This document shows, in pieces, positions 44,448 to 52,666 of a stretch of 64,000 nucleotides of DNA. The first letter of the stretch is position 1. Every line of letters starts with the position of its first letter. The stretch is taken from contig CP148265.1 of NCBI GenBank assembly GCA_045345765.1, positions 1,116,001-1,180,000 of the forward strand. The letters are read 5' to 3'. Source of the stretch: JAOARY01 sp045345765 (GTDB lineage: Bacteria > Bacillota > Clostridia > Peptostreptococcales > Peptostreptococcaceae). The notes beneath the pieces are model-generated. The model saw only the letters and a program-made list of their open reading frames with translations. It was not told the origin of the DNA and ran no database searches. A program made the translations under genes and the position numbers.

Positions 44448-46160
44448 ATGAAAAAAACTATATTAACCTTAGTCTTTATATTTATGTTGACTATTTTTAG
44501 TTTTGCTAGTGAAAAAGAAATTGGTAATTTTGAACTTTCAAAAAACGAAATACTTTATAACAATGGGCTTTATCATGTGACACTTCCTAGTTATATGTTA
44601 AAAATCGAAAATGAATACTATGGTGGTAATTACATAGTTCTTGATAATTTATTTGAATTGGGTTATAAAATCGATGAAAAAAATGAAAAAGAAATCAAAA
44701 TTTCTAAAATAAAAGGTTTAAAAGATGATAGTATTTGGATGGAAAATGGGAAAGACATGGAGTTTTTAAAATGCGACCAAAATAAAATCAATAATATAAA
44801 AACCTCAATCTCCAAAGATAATAAAATTTATAAAAATGATATTAAGCTTTATATAAATGGTAATGAAATAAGTACATTTAGTACTTCTAACCATACTTTA
44901 ATACCTTTGGAAGAATTGAAAGCTACTGAAAATAAATTCTTCTATACAATCGAAAAACACACAGAAGAAACCAAACTTCATAAAATGTTAATCGATAGAT
45001 TTAATTACACTCTAATAACAGAAGATGGGACAGTTCCAGAGCTAAAAATATTTAACCAAGTATTAAATTCAGATTTTTCAAAAAATATAATTGCAACAAA
45101 TCAACTTAATGTATCTTTGTATGATAATAATTTAGGTCATAAAAAAGATTTGATGACCTTTAAGACAAATTCATTTGAACTCATGAATTTAGATGAATTT
45201 GCTCTTATAAAAAATCATAAAAATCAAATGATATATATATATGATTTTGATGGAAATAAATTGTATGAAGGTAAAGCAAAATCTGCAAACATTTATAATG
45301 ACTATTTAGTTATTAATGGCCTAAATAACAATATAGTTTACTCAACTTCTAATAATAATTTTAAAGAAATTCTATCCTTAGATTCTAACACTATAATAAA
45401 AGATGTTACTCAAGATATGATATTCTTTAAAAATGATAAAAATGATATAATTCATATTAAAGATTTTTCAAATAATGATGTAACTGTATTTGAATTTAAT
45501 GATATGGAACGCTTTGATGGCGGAGTTGCTAAAATAAAGATTAATGGTAAATGCACTCTTATAGACTCTAATCTAAATAGAGTTACTCAAAAAGAATTTG
45601 ATGATTTTAGCAAATCTTATAAAGATATTAGAATATTTAAAGAAAATTCTAAAGAGGAATTTGCTCTAAATTCATACTCTCTTGGAATTATCGATAATGA
45701 AGGTTATACACTGTTAGAACCTAGTTATAATTTTATAAAAATATATGATAATTTGGATATAAGAGTCGGAAAGACATCAAAAGATTCAACTTTATTTGGT
45801 CTTATGAATTTAGATTCTAAAATTCTTATCCCTCTAAATTATTTAGATATACAAAAGAAAGATAATAAATACTATGCTTATAATTTAGATAATTATGATG
45901 TTTATGATTCTAATTATTCTAAGATTGAAAATATAAAATTAGAACAAAATATAGAAATACAAAATGACAGCATAGAGTTTGAAGATACAGATTCTAATAA
46001 TTTTGTTAAATCAATAGATGAAATAAGAGTTTATACACCATTTGCAACATATAAAAACGGAGATTTAATAATTTATAACACTGATAGTTTTAGTTTTCCA
46101 ACAAAAATTGAAACTCAAGATACATTTGATATGAATAATAAAATATCTTTTGGGTATTAA
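44448..46160 (+). CDS. Secreted WG-repeat-like protein
   Basis: A 570-residue exported protein with signal peptide about residues 1-20 (FSFA-SEK). Residues of about 35-170 have stalk-domain-like features (GNYIVLDNLFELGYKIDEKN). From about 330 to 500 there are WG-repeat-like units (AKIKINGKCTLIDSNLNRV, LGIIDNEGYTLLEPSYNFI, FGLMNLDSKILIPLNYLDI), which form a beta-rich surface-exposed fold. It starts at ATG 44448 after GGGGTGA and ends before a strong terminator. Function unknown; probably in the cell envelope. Confidence 0.65.
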   Translation: MKKTILTLVFIFMLTIFSFASEKEIGNFELSKNEILYNNGLYHVTLPSYMLKIENEYYGGNYIVLDNLFELGYKIDEKNEKEIKISKIKGLKDDSIWMENGKDMEFLKCDQNKINNIKTSISKDNKIYKNDIKLYINGNEISTFSTSNHTLIPLEELKATENKFFYTIEKHTEETKLHKMLIDRFNYTLITEDGTVPELKIFNQVLNSDFSKNIIATNQLNVSLYDNNLGHKKDLMTFKTNSFELMNLDEFALIKNHKNQMIYIYDFDGNKLYEGKAKSANIYNDYLVINGLNNNIVYSTSNNNFKEILSLDSNTIIKDVTQDMIFFKNDKNDIIHIKDFSNNDVTVFEFNDMERFDGGVAKIKINGKCTLIDSNLNRVTQKEFDDFSKSYKDIRIFKENSKEEFALNSYSLGIIDNEGYTLLEPSYNFIKIYDNLDIRVGKTSKDSTLFGLMNLDSKILIPLNYLDIQKKDNKYYAYNLDNYDVYDSNYSKIENIKLEQNIEIQNDSIEFEDTDSNNFVKSIDEIRVYTPFATYKNGDLIIYNTDSFSFPTKIETQDTFDMNNKISFGY

Positions 46161-46235
46161 TAATTGTAATACTCGTTGTTGTTTTTGATATTTATGGACA
46201 CAGTCTTTCTTTTTATTTTTTAGATATATAAAGTA

Positions 46236-46286
46236 AAATAAACCTAAAATAAATTTGTAAATTTATTTTAGGTTTATTTTTTTTTT
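46236..46286 (+). terminator. Terminator
   Basis: AAATAAACCTAAAATAAAT pairs with ATTTATTTTAGGTTTATTT, followed by a long T run. It ends the WG-repeat gene and separates it from yibE/F. Confidence 0.9.
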
Positions 46287-46341
46287 AGTTTTTTATATAA
46301 TTTAATTTGATGGACAAAATAAAAATTGAAAGTGAGGTGTA

Positions 46342-46377
46342 ATGGCAATTAGCCTTTGGTTTCACTTTATTTTATAA
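46342..46377 (+). CDS. Possible leader peptide upstream of yibE/F
   Basis: An 11-residue frame, MAISLWFHFIL, starts at ATG 46342 directly after GAGGTG, a far better ribosome binding site than that of the yibE/F gene itself. It overlaps a hairpin (AAAGTGA with TCACTTT, inner GGC/GCC) and the CTTTGG segment that can instead pair with CCAAAG at about 46383-46388. It may be a regulatory leader; evidence is limited. Confidence 0.35.
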   Translation: MAISLWFHFIL

Positions 46378-46409
46378 ATATATCCAAAGATAGTTAATAA
46401 GCCAGTAAT

Positions 46410-47516
46410 ATGAATAATTTAAAAAGATTTTTGATGTTAATTCTTATAATAGTAAATCTATTTTCGTTTAATTCTTTTGCAGATGATACTTCAACATCCC
46501 AGACTTTGAAGCAAGAAAAAGCTGTAGTACTAGATGTAATTGAAGGAGAGGGAGACCTTGGAATTGGAGAACAACTTCAAATAGTAACCCTTAAAGTTCT
46601 AAGCGGTAAATATAAAGATCAAACATTTGAGACAAAAAATTATTTAGATCAAAATATAGCTTTTAGTATTCCTGTTGAAAAGGGAACTATGGTTGTTGTC
46701 ACTATCGGTCTTGATGAAGGTGAATTTTTAGTCCATATTGAAGATTATTATAGACAAAATTATATATATTATGTCTTTATATTATTTTGTGCCTGTGTAT
46801 TGATATTTGGTAAAATTAAAGGTATCAAAACTTTAATTAGTTTATTTGCAACAATGGCTTTAGTATTTAAGTTCATGATTCCTTATATATTAAATGGTGG
46901 TAGTCCAATACTTTCTGCAACTTTGGTTTGCAGTGTATCTACTATAATCACCATGCTTTTAATATCTGGCTTTGGATACAAATCTTTATCTGCAATACTT
47001 GGGACAATAGGTGGTGTAATAATAGCTGGTGGATTAGCCTTCTTTATTGGTTCTCAAATTAAACTAACAGGTCTTTCAAGTGAAGAATCAATGATACTTG
47101 TATATCTTAAAGAAGGTCTTGTATTTGATTTTAAAGAACTTCTTTTTGCAGGGATTTTACTTGGAGCATTAGGTGCTGTAATGGATGTTAGTATGTCAGT
47201 CGCTTCAACTATAGAAGAAGTTAAAAGAATTAAAGATGATATAACTATGAAAGAATTATTCAAATCAGGAATTAATGTAGGTAGAGATATAATGGGTACT
47301 ATGTCAAACACATTGATACTTGCTTATACAGGTAGTTCACTTAGTTTGCTACTTATATTCTCTGAATTAGAAACTTCTATGACTAAGATTATGAATATGG
47401 ATTTAATAGCCACTGAAATAATAAGATCGTTAACAGGAAGTATTGGTCTTATAATGACTATTCCTATAACAGCTTTCTTAGCCGCATATTTTTATTCAAA
47501 AAAACCTAGTAAATAA
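46410..47516 (+). CDS. YibE/F family membrane protein
   Basis: A 368-residue protein of the YibE/F-like family (PF07907). The N-terminus is a signal-like helix followed by an extracellular beta-domain (about 30-120: KAVVLDVIEGEGDLGIGEQL, VVVTIGLDEGEFLVHIED). Then seven or so membrane helices include the conserved GALGAVMDVSMSVASTIEE (about 248-266). Function unknown; some relatives are linked to metal or peptide transport. The ATG at 46410 lacks a good ribosome binding site, in contrast to the leader frame 70 bases upstream. Confidence 0.85.
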   Translation: MNNLKRFLMLILIIVNLFSFNSFADDTSTSQTLKQEKAVVLDVIEGEGDLGIGEQLQIVTLKVLSGKYKDQTFETKNYLDQNIAFSIPVEKGTMVVVTIGLDEGEFLVHIEDYYRQNYIYYVFILFCACVLIFGKIKGIKTLISLFATMALVFKFMIPYILNGGSPILSATLVCSVSTIITMLLISGFGYKSLSAILGTIGGVIIAGGLAFFIGSQIKLTGLSSEESMILVYLKEGLVFDFKELLFAGILLGALGAVMDVSMSVASTIEEVKRIKDDITMKELFKSGINVGRDIMGTMSNTLILAYTGSSLSLLLIFSELETSMTKIMNMDLIATEIIRSLTGSIGLIMTIPITAFLAAYFYSKKPSK

Positions 47517-47646
47517 AGGAAAGTAAAGTATAATATAATAGTATGGTTTTTTTTATAATTAATTATCATAACGCTAATTTTTTACTATGAATATTTTAAT
47601 TATAAAAATAAGACATAAAAATTACTAAGGGAAAGGGGTTATAAAA

Positions 47647-48372
47647 ATGAAAAAAATTATTGCTATTTTATCAATGTTTGTTATAATTTTTTCAGCAGTA
47701 GCTTGTGCAAGCTCAAAGACTGAACAAATTGATGTAGTAAAAGAAAATAAAACTTATAAAGTTAACGAAAAAGAATTCAAAACAGATGTAATAAGCTACG
47801 ACAACAAAACTTATGTTGCAATGGAGGATGTTTTAAAAATGATGGATAAAGAAATGACTGAAGATAACACAATAAAGGATGTTAACAATAATCCTATAAT
47901 AACTATTGAAATGGAAAATGGAAAAACGTTAAAAGCTGAACTATTTAAGGATGATGCTCCTATAACAGTTGCTAACTTCGTAAAATTAACTAAAGAAGGT
48001 TTTTATGATGGATTAACATTCCACAGAATAATTCCAGGATTCGTTGCTCAAGGTGGAGACCCTAAAGGTAATGGAACTGGTGGTTCTAAAGAAAATATAA
48101 AAGGTGAATTCATGAAAAACGGAGTAGCAAACTCAATATTACACAAAAAAGGTGTATTATCAATGGCTAGATCTGCCGCTCCAAACTCTGCAAGTTCACA
48201 ATTCTTTATAGTATTGGATGATGCTCCACATTTAAACGGTGATTACGCAGCATTTGGTCAAGTTATTGAAGGAATGGACGTAGTAGAAGAAATGGCTAAG
48301 GTAGAAACAAATGCTATGGATAAGCCATTAGTTGAACAAAAGATGAAAAAGGTTACTGTTGAAGAAAAATAA
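47647..48372 (+). CDS. Cyclophilin-type peptidyl-prolyl isomerase lipoprotein
   Basis: A 241-residue lipoprotein (lipobox AVAC, Cys at about 20) with a short stalk-like region (about 25-80), then a cyclophilin domain: FHRIIPGFVAQGGDPKGNGT with the catalytic FHR...Q pattern, SMARSAAPNSASSQFFI and GDYAAFGQVIEGMDVV. It catalyses proline cis-trans isomerisation and likely helps fold exported proteins at the outer face of the membrane. ATG 47647 follows AAAGGGG. A strong terminator follows. Confidence 0.92.
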   Translation: MKKIIAILSMFVIIFSAVACASSKTEQIDVVKENKTYKVNEKEFKTDVISYDNKTYVAMEDVLKMMDKEMTEDNTIKDVNNNPIITIEMENGKTLKAELFKDDAPITVANFVKLTKEGFYDGLTFHRIIPGFVAQGGDPKGNGTGGSKENIKGEFMKNGVANSILHKKGVLSMARSAAPNSASSQFFIVLDDAPHLNGDYAAFGQVIEGMDVVEEMAKVETNAMDKPLVEQKMKKVTVEEK

Positions 48373-48384
48373 AAAAAATAAATA

Positions 48385-48429
48385 AAAAAGAGGCTGTTGC
48401 ACTAAGAAAAAATGCTACAGCCTCTTTTT
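48385..48429 (+). terminator. Terminator
   Basis: AAAAAGAGGCTGT (48385-48397) pairs with ACAGCCTCTTTTT (48417-48429), with CACTAAGAAAAAATGCT as loop. Its complement, TTTTTTCTTAGTGCAACAGC, resembles arms of the hairpins at 1207, 17533 and 63761. Confidence 0.9.
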
Positions 48430-48530
48430 AAATTATTTTTGTAGTAAAATATATAATAATACTAGAGGTAATATTTTTGATTAAAAAAGCATTTTCTGTA
48501 AAAAAATCTATTGATTCACTTATTGTAGTT

Positions 48531-48674
48531 TTATTTTCTTAAATAACCTATTGATAAAATTGCAAATAATACTAATATAAGACTAATTCCAGCATTTGTT
48601 TTATTTATCGCATTATAAATACATATACCTATTACAGTTATTGCAATTGTATTAATCACTATCTTTTTATTCAT
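48531..48674 (-). CDS. Small two-helix membrane protein downstream of the desulfurase-like gene
   Basis: A 47-residue frame starting at ATG 48674, four bases after the stop of the class V aminotransferase gene, with GGAGTGA at normal spacing inside that gene's last codons. It is nearly all hydrophobic: MNKKIVINTIAITVIGICIY, then ISLILVLFAILSIGYLRK. The tight spacing and ribosome binding site argue that it is a real cotranslated gene. Function unknown. Confidence 0.65.
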   Translation of the reverse strand: MNKKIVINTIAITVIGICIYNAINKTNAGISLILVLFAILSIGYLRK

Positions 48675-48678
48675 ATAA

Positions 48679-49833
48679 TCACTCCGACAATATATTTTCT
48701 AATGCATCTATCGTATAATCTATTTCTTCTTTAGTATTCTTATGCCCTAAACTAAATCTTACACTCCCTTGAGGATATGTGTCTAATGTCTTATGTGCAG
48801 ATGGCGCACAATGAAGTCCACATCTATTTGATATATTATATTCACTTGCTAAAGTATGCGAAACAACTGCATTATCTAATTCATTAAAATCAAGCGATAT
48901 AACGGGACATGAATGTTCTCTTGATTTAGTACCCAAAATCCTAAATCCATTGAGCTCATTTAATCTCTTTATGAAATACTCAAACAAATCAAGTTCATAT
49001 TCTCTTATATTTTTAATCCCTTTATTTAATATATATTTTAAAGATTCATTAAGTCCATAAATTCCAACAATATTAGGAGTTCCTGATTCAAATTTATCTG
49101 GCATATAATCAGGTTGAACTTCTAAGTCTGAAGCACTTCCTGTTCCTCCAGTTATAAGAGGTTTAGTTATTTTGTTTAATTCATCATCTATAATAAATCC
49201 ACCAATTCCATTTGGCCCAAGTAATGATTTATGACCAGTAAAAGCAATAGCATTAGCATTTAATTTATTTATGTCCAAATCCAAAAATCCAGCTGTTTGA
49301 GCCGCATCAATTATAAAAAATATATTATTTTCCTTACAGATTTGACCAACTTTTTCAAGGTCTAAAATAGTTCCACAAATATTAGATGCATGAGTCATTA
49401 TAACAGCCTTAGTGTTTGGCTTTATAAGTTTTTTGATATCTAAAGCATTAAGTCTACCTTCTTTATCGCATTTACATTCATCAAAGGTAATGTTTAATTC
49501 TTCTTTTACAAAATTAAGAGGTCTTTTTATGGCATTGTGTTCCATTGAACTCACTATAAAATGGTCATCTTCTTTTGCAATTCCTCTTATAAGCACATTT
49601 AAGCTCTCAGTTATATTTTTTGTAAATATAACGTTTTCTGTTTTGTCAAAATTAAATAATTCGCATATTAATTCTCTTGTTTCATAAATCACTTCACTAG
49701 CTTCATAAGCTTCTTCATATGTTCCTCTGCTAACATTAGTTCCTACAAATTCTATATATTCGCACATTCTTTTTCCAACATTTTTGGCTTTTGGAAAAGA
49801 TGTAGCAGCATTATCAAAATAAACTCTATTCAA
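48679..49833 (-). CDS. Class V aminotransferase / cysteine desulfurase-like PLP enzyme
   Basis: A 384-residue PLP enzyme of the cysteine desulfurase-like group (TIGR01977-like). YFDNAATSFPKA opens the fold, HASNICGTILDL and IDAAQTAGFLDLDIN bind PLP, and the Schiff-base Lys is in FTGHKSLLGPNGIGG (about residue 200). The catalytic Cys is plausible in SNRCGLHCAPSAHK (about 340). Enzymes of this group mobilise sulfur or selenium from cysteine or selenocysteine. TTG 49833 is preferred; GTG 49842 overlaps GAGGAC. It is coupled to the small membrane protein downstream. Confidence 0.85.
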   Translation of the reverse strand: MNRVYFDNAATSFPKAKNVGKRMCEYIEFVGTNVSRGTYEEAYEASEVIYETRELICELFNFDKTENVIFTKNITESLNVLIRGIAKEDDHFIVSSMEHNAIKRPLNFVKEELNITFDECKCDKEGRLNALDIKKLIKPNTKAVIMTHASNICGTILDLEKVGQICKENNIFFIIDAAQTAGFLDLDINKLNANAIAFTGHKSLLGPNGIGGFIIDDELNKITKPLITGGTGSASDLEVQPDYMPDKFESGTPNIVGIYGLNESLKYILNKGIKNIREYELDLFEYFIKRLNELNGFRILGTKSREHSCPVISLDFNELDNAVVSHTLASEYNISNRCGLHCAPSAHKTLDTYPQGSVRFSLGHKNTKEEIDYTIDALENILSE

Positions 49834-50136
49834 AATAATCACGTCCTCAATTCATATATTCATAAATAAATTATACATCAATAGTTTTGCAAAAATTATA
49901 AGTATATTCTATGCATTTTTAATTCATATAAATATTATCTATATCATTTAAGATACATAATTTAATAAATAATATTTATTTTTCTTTATATATAAAAATT
50001 TAAAGACTAATCATTGAGCAAAACTTCAATACATGTTACAATAAAGTAAGTATTTGTAAAAATATAACATAGTATTAAAAATAAATATAAATTCTATTTT
50101 ACAACTTATGTTTTTACTAAAAAGAGAGGTTTTTTG

Positions 50137-50349
50137 ATGAATAAATTGGCTGGTTATATAATTTTAAGCATTACTTCTTTAGTTGGATCAATAATTATGA
50201 TATTAGCAAAAATAAGTTACCATCTACAAAGTTCAGGTATTTCAGGGTGGTGGAATCAAATCCCTATAATAAGCTATTTCTTGCTTATAGTATCTTATGC
50301 TATAGGAATATATTTAATACTAGGTAATTTTGCTAAACAAAAGTCTTAA
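50137..50349 (+). CDS. Small membrane protein, two to three helices
   Basis: A 70-residue hydrophobic protein with one helix at about residues 5-27 and another at about 43-62, ending in a basic tail. ATG 50137 follows AGAGAGG; an in-frame TTG precedes... but lies one codon upstream, closer to the site than usual. The next gene begins 28 bases downstream in the same direction. No family recognised. Confidence 0.6.
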   Translation: MNKLAGYIILSITSLVGSIIMILAKISYHLQSSGISGWWNQIPIISYFLLIVSYAIGIYLILGNFAKQKS

Positions 50350-50377
50350 AAATAAATATTACATCTTGGAGGGCATA

Positions 50378-51475
50378 ATGAATAAACAATTTAAAATAAG
50401 CATCGCTTTATTAACAGCATTGTTGATAACCTTAGGAATAATAAGATACAACACAACTCAATTTGATTTTGAGTACAAAATATTAGATGGTAAAAATAAT
50501 AATTCAATGCAAATATCTAATATCTTAGAACAAAATACTTCAAATAAAACACCAAATACATATAAAAAATTAGTTGATAATAATATTTTATATCTAAAAA
50601 ATCTAAATACTAAAGAATCAACTTACAAAGATTTTGATTCTTCTAATAATACTATTATTTATAAAAAAACGAGTATTTCTAATTATTGTAAAGATATAAA
50701 TAATACAAAATATCTAAATTATTTTAATACTATCTTCAATACAAAAACAGATAAATCTAATAATTCTGCTGATAAAATCAATGAAGTTTTTGATAAACAA
50801 ATTAAGATTTGCAACAATTTAACATCTTGCAAACAAGATATCTACACTTTATTAGATAATATAATTGATACCAAATCTTTTGATAAAAATAATATAAAAG
50901 ATATTGATTTTATTGATGAAAATGAAAAAATAAGTGAATTTAACAATTATCAAAAACATTTAATATCTAACGAAAATAAAGAAGGTATTAAAATTAAAGA
51001 ATTACAATCTAATCTAAGAAATGATATATTGAATCTAAAAAATTTAGGAATTGATACAAATCCTAAAAATAATGATATATATTTAGCTTTATTTAGTGAT
51101 ATCAAATTAAATAAAGATAAATATATAAATAAACAAATAGAAGATAGAATAAATAATTTGAATATCAAATTCAAATCAGATATTATAAAACTTATCAGAG
51201 TATATGGAAATAAAGAAAATATTTTAAAATTCTACAATGTAGGTATATCAGTAAATATTGATGATACTATTTATCTTATAGAAAAGAAAAATAAATTATA
51301 TCCATATCAAATAAGCAAATTTAAAACAAAAGATGATTTGTATAGATATATCAAAATAACTAATTCTTATGATTTTGATTCCAATATAGATAGGATAAAG
51401 ATGGCTCTTTCTATTCACAATAAAAAATATAAAAACATCTTCATATTAGAAAATAATAAACTTCTGAACTATTAA
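50378..51475 (+). CDS. Membrane-anchored Lys/Asn-rich protein, unknown
   Basis: A 365-residue protein with a single N-terminal membrane helix (about residues 6-22) and a long, mostly helical outer domain very rich in Lys, Asn, Asp and Ile. Two cysteines at about 149 and 155 (KICNNLTSCKQD) could pair. ATG 50378 follows TTGGAGGG; the frame extends to 50330 within the upstream gene but without a site. It is likely cotranscribed with the 70-residue membrane protein. No family recognised. Confidence 0.55.
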   Translation: MNKQFKISIALLTALLITLGIIRYNTTQFDFEYKILDGKNNNSMQISNILEQNTSNKTPNTYKKLVDNNILYLKNLNTKESTYKDFDSSNNTIIYKKTSISNYCKDINNTKYLNYFNTIFNTKTDKSNNSADKINEVFDKQIKICNNLTSCKQDIYTLLDNIIDTKSFDKNNIKDIDFIDENEKISEFNNYQKHLISNENKEGIKIKELQSNLRNDILNLKNLGIDTNPKNNDIYLALFSDIKLNKDKYINKQIEDRINNLNIKFKSDIIKLIRVYGNKENILKFYNVGISVNIDDTIYLIEKKNKLYPYQISKFKTKDDLYRYIKITNSYDFDSNIDRIKMALSIHNKKYKNIFILENNKLLNY

Positions 51476-51498
51476 TTTAACTAAAATATCTATAATTT

Positions 51499-51548
51499 AA
51501 ATAGCCACAAATTCAAAAATATTTTAATGAATTTATGGCTATTTTTTT
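51499..51548 (+). terminator. Terminator
   Basis: AATAGCCACAAATTC pairs with GAATTTATGGCTATT, followed by seven T. It overlaps the stop codon of the convergent small gene at 51547-51711. Confidence 0.85.
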
Positions 51549-51711
51549 ATTTTAAATGGTCATATTTTGTATTAATAAAATAAGCTATTAAAAAGCTTAT
51601 AAATAGAAAAATACACGACTGTACATTAAATTCAAAATTATAAGATTTGTAAAAAAAAAACATTGTAAAAATGAATTGTAAAATGTATACAAGTAAAATT
51701 TTTATTTTCAT
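51547..51711 (-). CDS. Small two-helix membrane protein
   Basis: A 54-residue frame from ATG 51711, seven bases after GGAGG: MKIKILLVYILQFIFTMFFF, then a short polar segment with one Cys, then SCIFLFISFLIAYFINTKY. Two membrane helices are clear. It stands alone on the minus strand between plus-strand genes, with a strong ribosome binding site. Function unknown. Confidence 0.6.
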   Translation of the reverse strand: MKIKILLVYILQFIFTMFFFYKSYNFEFNVQSCIFLFISFLIAYFINTKYDHLK

Positions 51712-51761
51712 AATAATCCTCCATAATTTTTGATTTAAGTAATACCCAAATTAAGTGTAAC

Positions 51762-51959
51762 ATGGTAAAAAAAGTCTTTCCATGGGAAATATTATTTATT
51801 ATCATTACTATAATTAGTTCTTTTTATATGCTTAATCTTAAAATAGATAAAAATAATCAAATTATTAATTTTCTTAAATTTTTAATAATTCTTTTATTTT
51901 TTATACCCCAAAAGACAAAAAAGACCTATAATTATAGTATAACGAGGGAGGTTGATTAA
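51762..51959 (+). CDS. Small membrane protein next to IS607 element
   Basis: A 65-residue frame with two membrane helices (about 7-23 and 33-49), beginning at ATG 51762 without a clear ribosome binding site and ending within the region where the insertion element begins. It may have been shortened or altered by that insertion, or may not be a gene. Confidence 0.35.
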   Translation: MVKKVFPWEILFIIITIISSFYMLNLKIDKNNQIINFLKFLIILLFFIPQKTKKTYNYSITREVD

Positions 51960-52045
51960 CAGCTAACAGAACATTATAGAAGTTTATAGAACTCTATTTA
52001 AATTATATAATGTGTATTGTATAATAGATTTAGAGGTGATGTATA

Positions 52046-52666
52046 ATGAAATATTATTCTATAGGACAGTTTTCTAAGTTAATAGGGAAAACTTCTCAAA
52101 CATTAAGAGAATGGGATAAGAAAGATATATTAAAACCACATCATGTTGCACCAACGGGTTATAGATATTATTCGCAAGAGCAACTTAATCATTTTTTGGG
52201 AATTAAAGGTAAAAAACAACTAAATAAAAAGATAATAGGTTATTGTAGAGTTAGATCCGATAAACAAAAAAACGACCTACAACGGCAAATAGAAAATGTC
52301 AAAACATATATGTATGCCAAAGGTTATCAATTTGAAATTATAAAGGATATAGGGAGTGGAATTAACTACAATAAAAAGGGGTTAAATCAACTAATAGATA
52401 TGATAACTAATTCAGAAGTAGATAGGGTTGTAATTCTATATAAAGATAGATTGATAAGGTTTGGATATGAACTTATAGAAAATCTATGTAATAAATATGG
52501 AACTACTATTGAAATCATAGACAACACAGAAAAGACGGAAGAACAAGAATTAGTTGAGGATTTAATTCAAATAGTTACTGTATTTGGTTGTAGACTTCAA
52601 GGAAAGAGAGCCAACAAGGCTAAAAAGATGATTAAGGAGTTACTAGAGGATGATAAAAGCGATTAA
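52046..52666 (+). CDS. tnpA: IS607 family serine recombinase TnpA, catalytic Ser position is Arg
   Basis: A 206-residue transposase. Residues 1-55 are a MerR-like HTH (SIGQFSKLIGKTSQTLREWD), followed by a serine recombinase domain (about 60-195: KIIGYCRV ... QKNDLQRQIENVKTYM, VVILYKDRLIRFGYELIE) and a C-terminal helix. In the family motif Y-x-R-V-S-S, the first, catalytic Ser is replaced by Arg70 (AGA at 52253-52255); Ser71 follows. One base change from AGT or AGC would explain it. Unless Ser71 can act, this copy is likely inactive. GAGGTGATGTATA precedes ATG 52046. Confidence 0.9.
   Translation: MKYYSIGQFSKLIGKTSQTLREWDKKDILKPHHVAPTGYRYYSQEQLNHFLGIKGKKQLNKKIIGYCRVRSDKQKNDLQRQIENVKTYMYAKGYQFEIIKDIGSGINYNKKGLNQLIDMITNSEVDRVVILYKDRLIRFGYELIENLCNKYGTTIEIIDNTEKTEEQELVEDLIQIVTVFGCRLQGKRANKAKKMIKELLEDDKSD

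Noticed and set aside
46325..46410. A known riboswitch class before yibE/F
   Set aside because: The stems do not match any conserved riboswitch core that I recognise; it is reported only as a leader candidate.
51762..51959. Calling the 65-residue protein a definite gene disrupted by the IS element
   Set aside because: No ribosome binding site, no known full-length relative and no fixed element boundary, so disruption cannot be shown.
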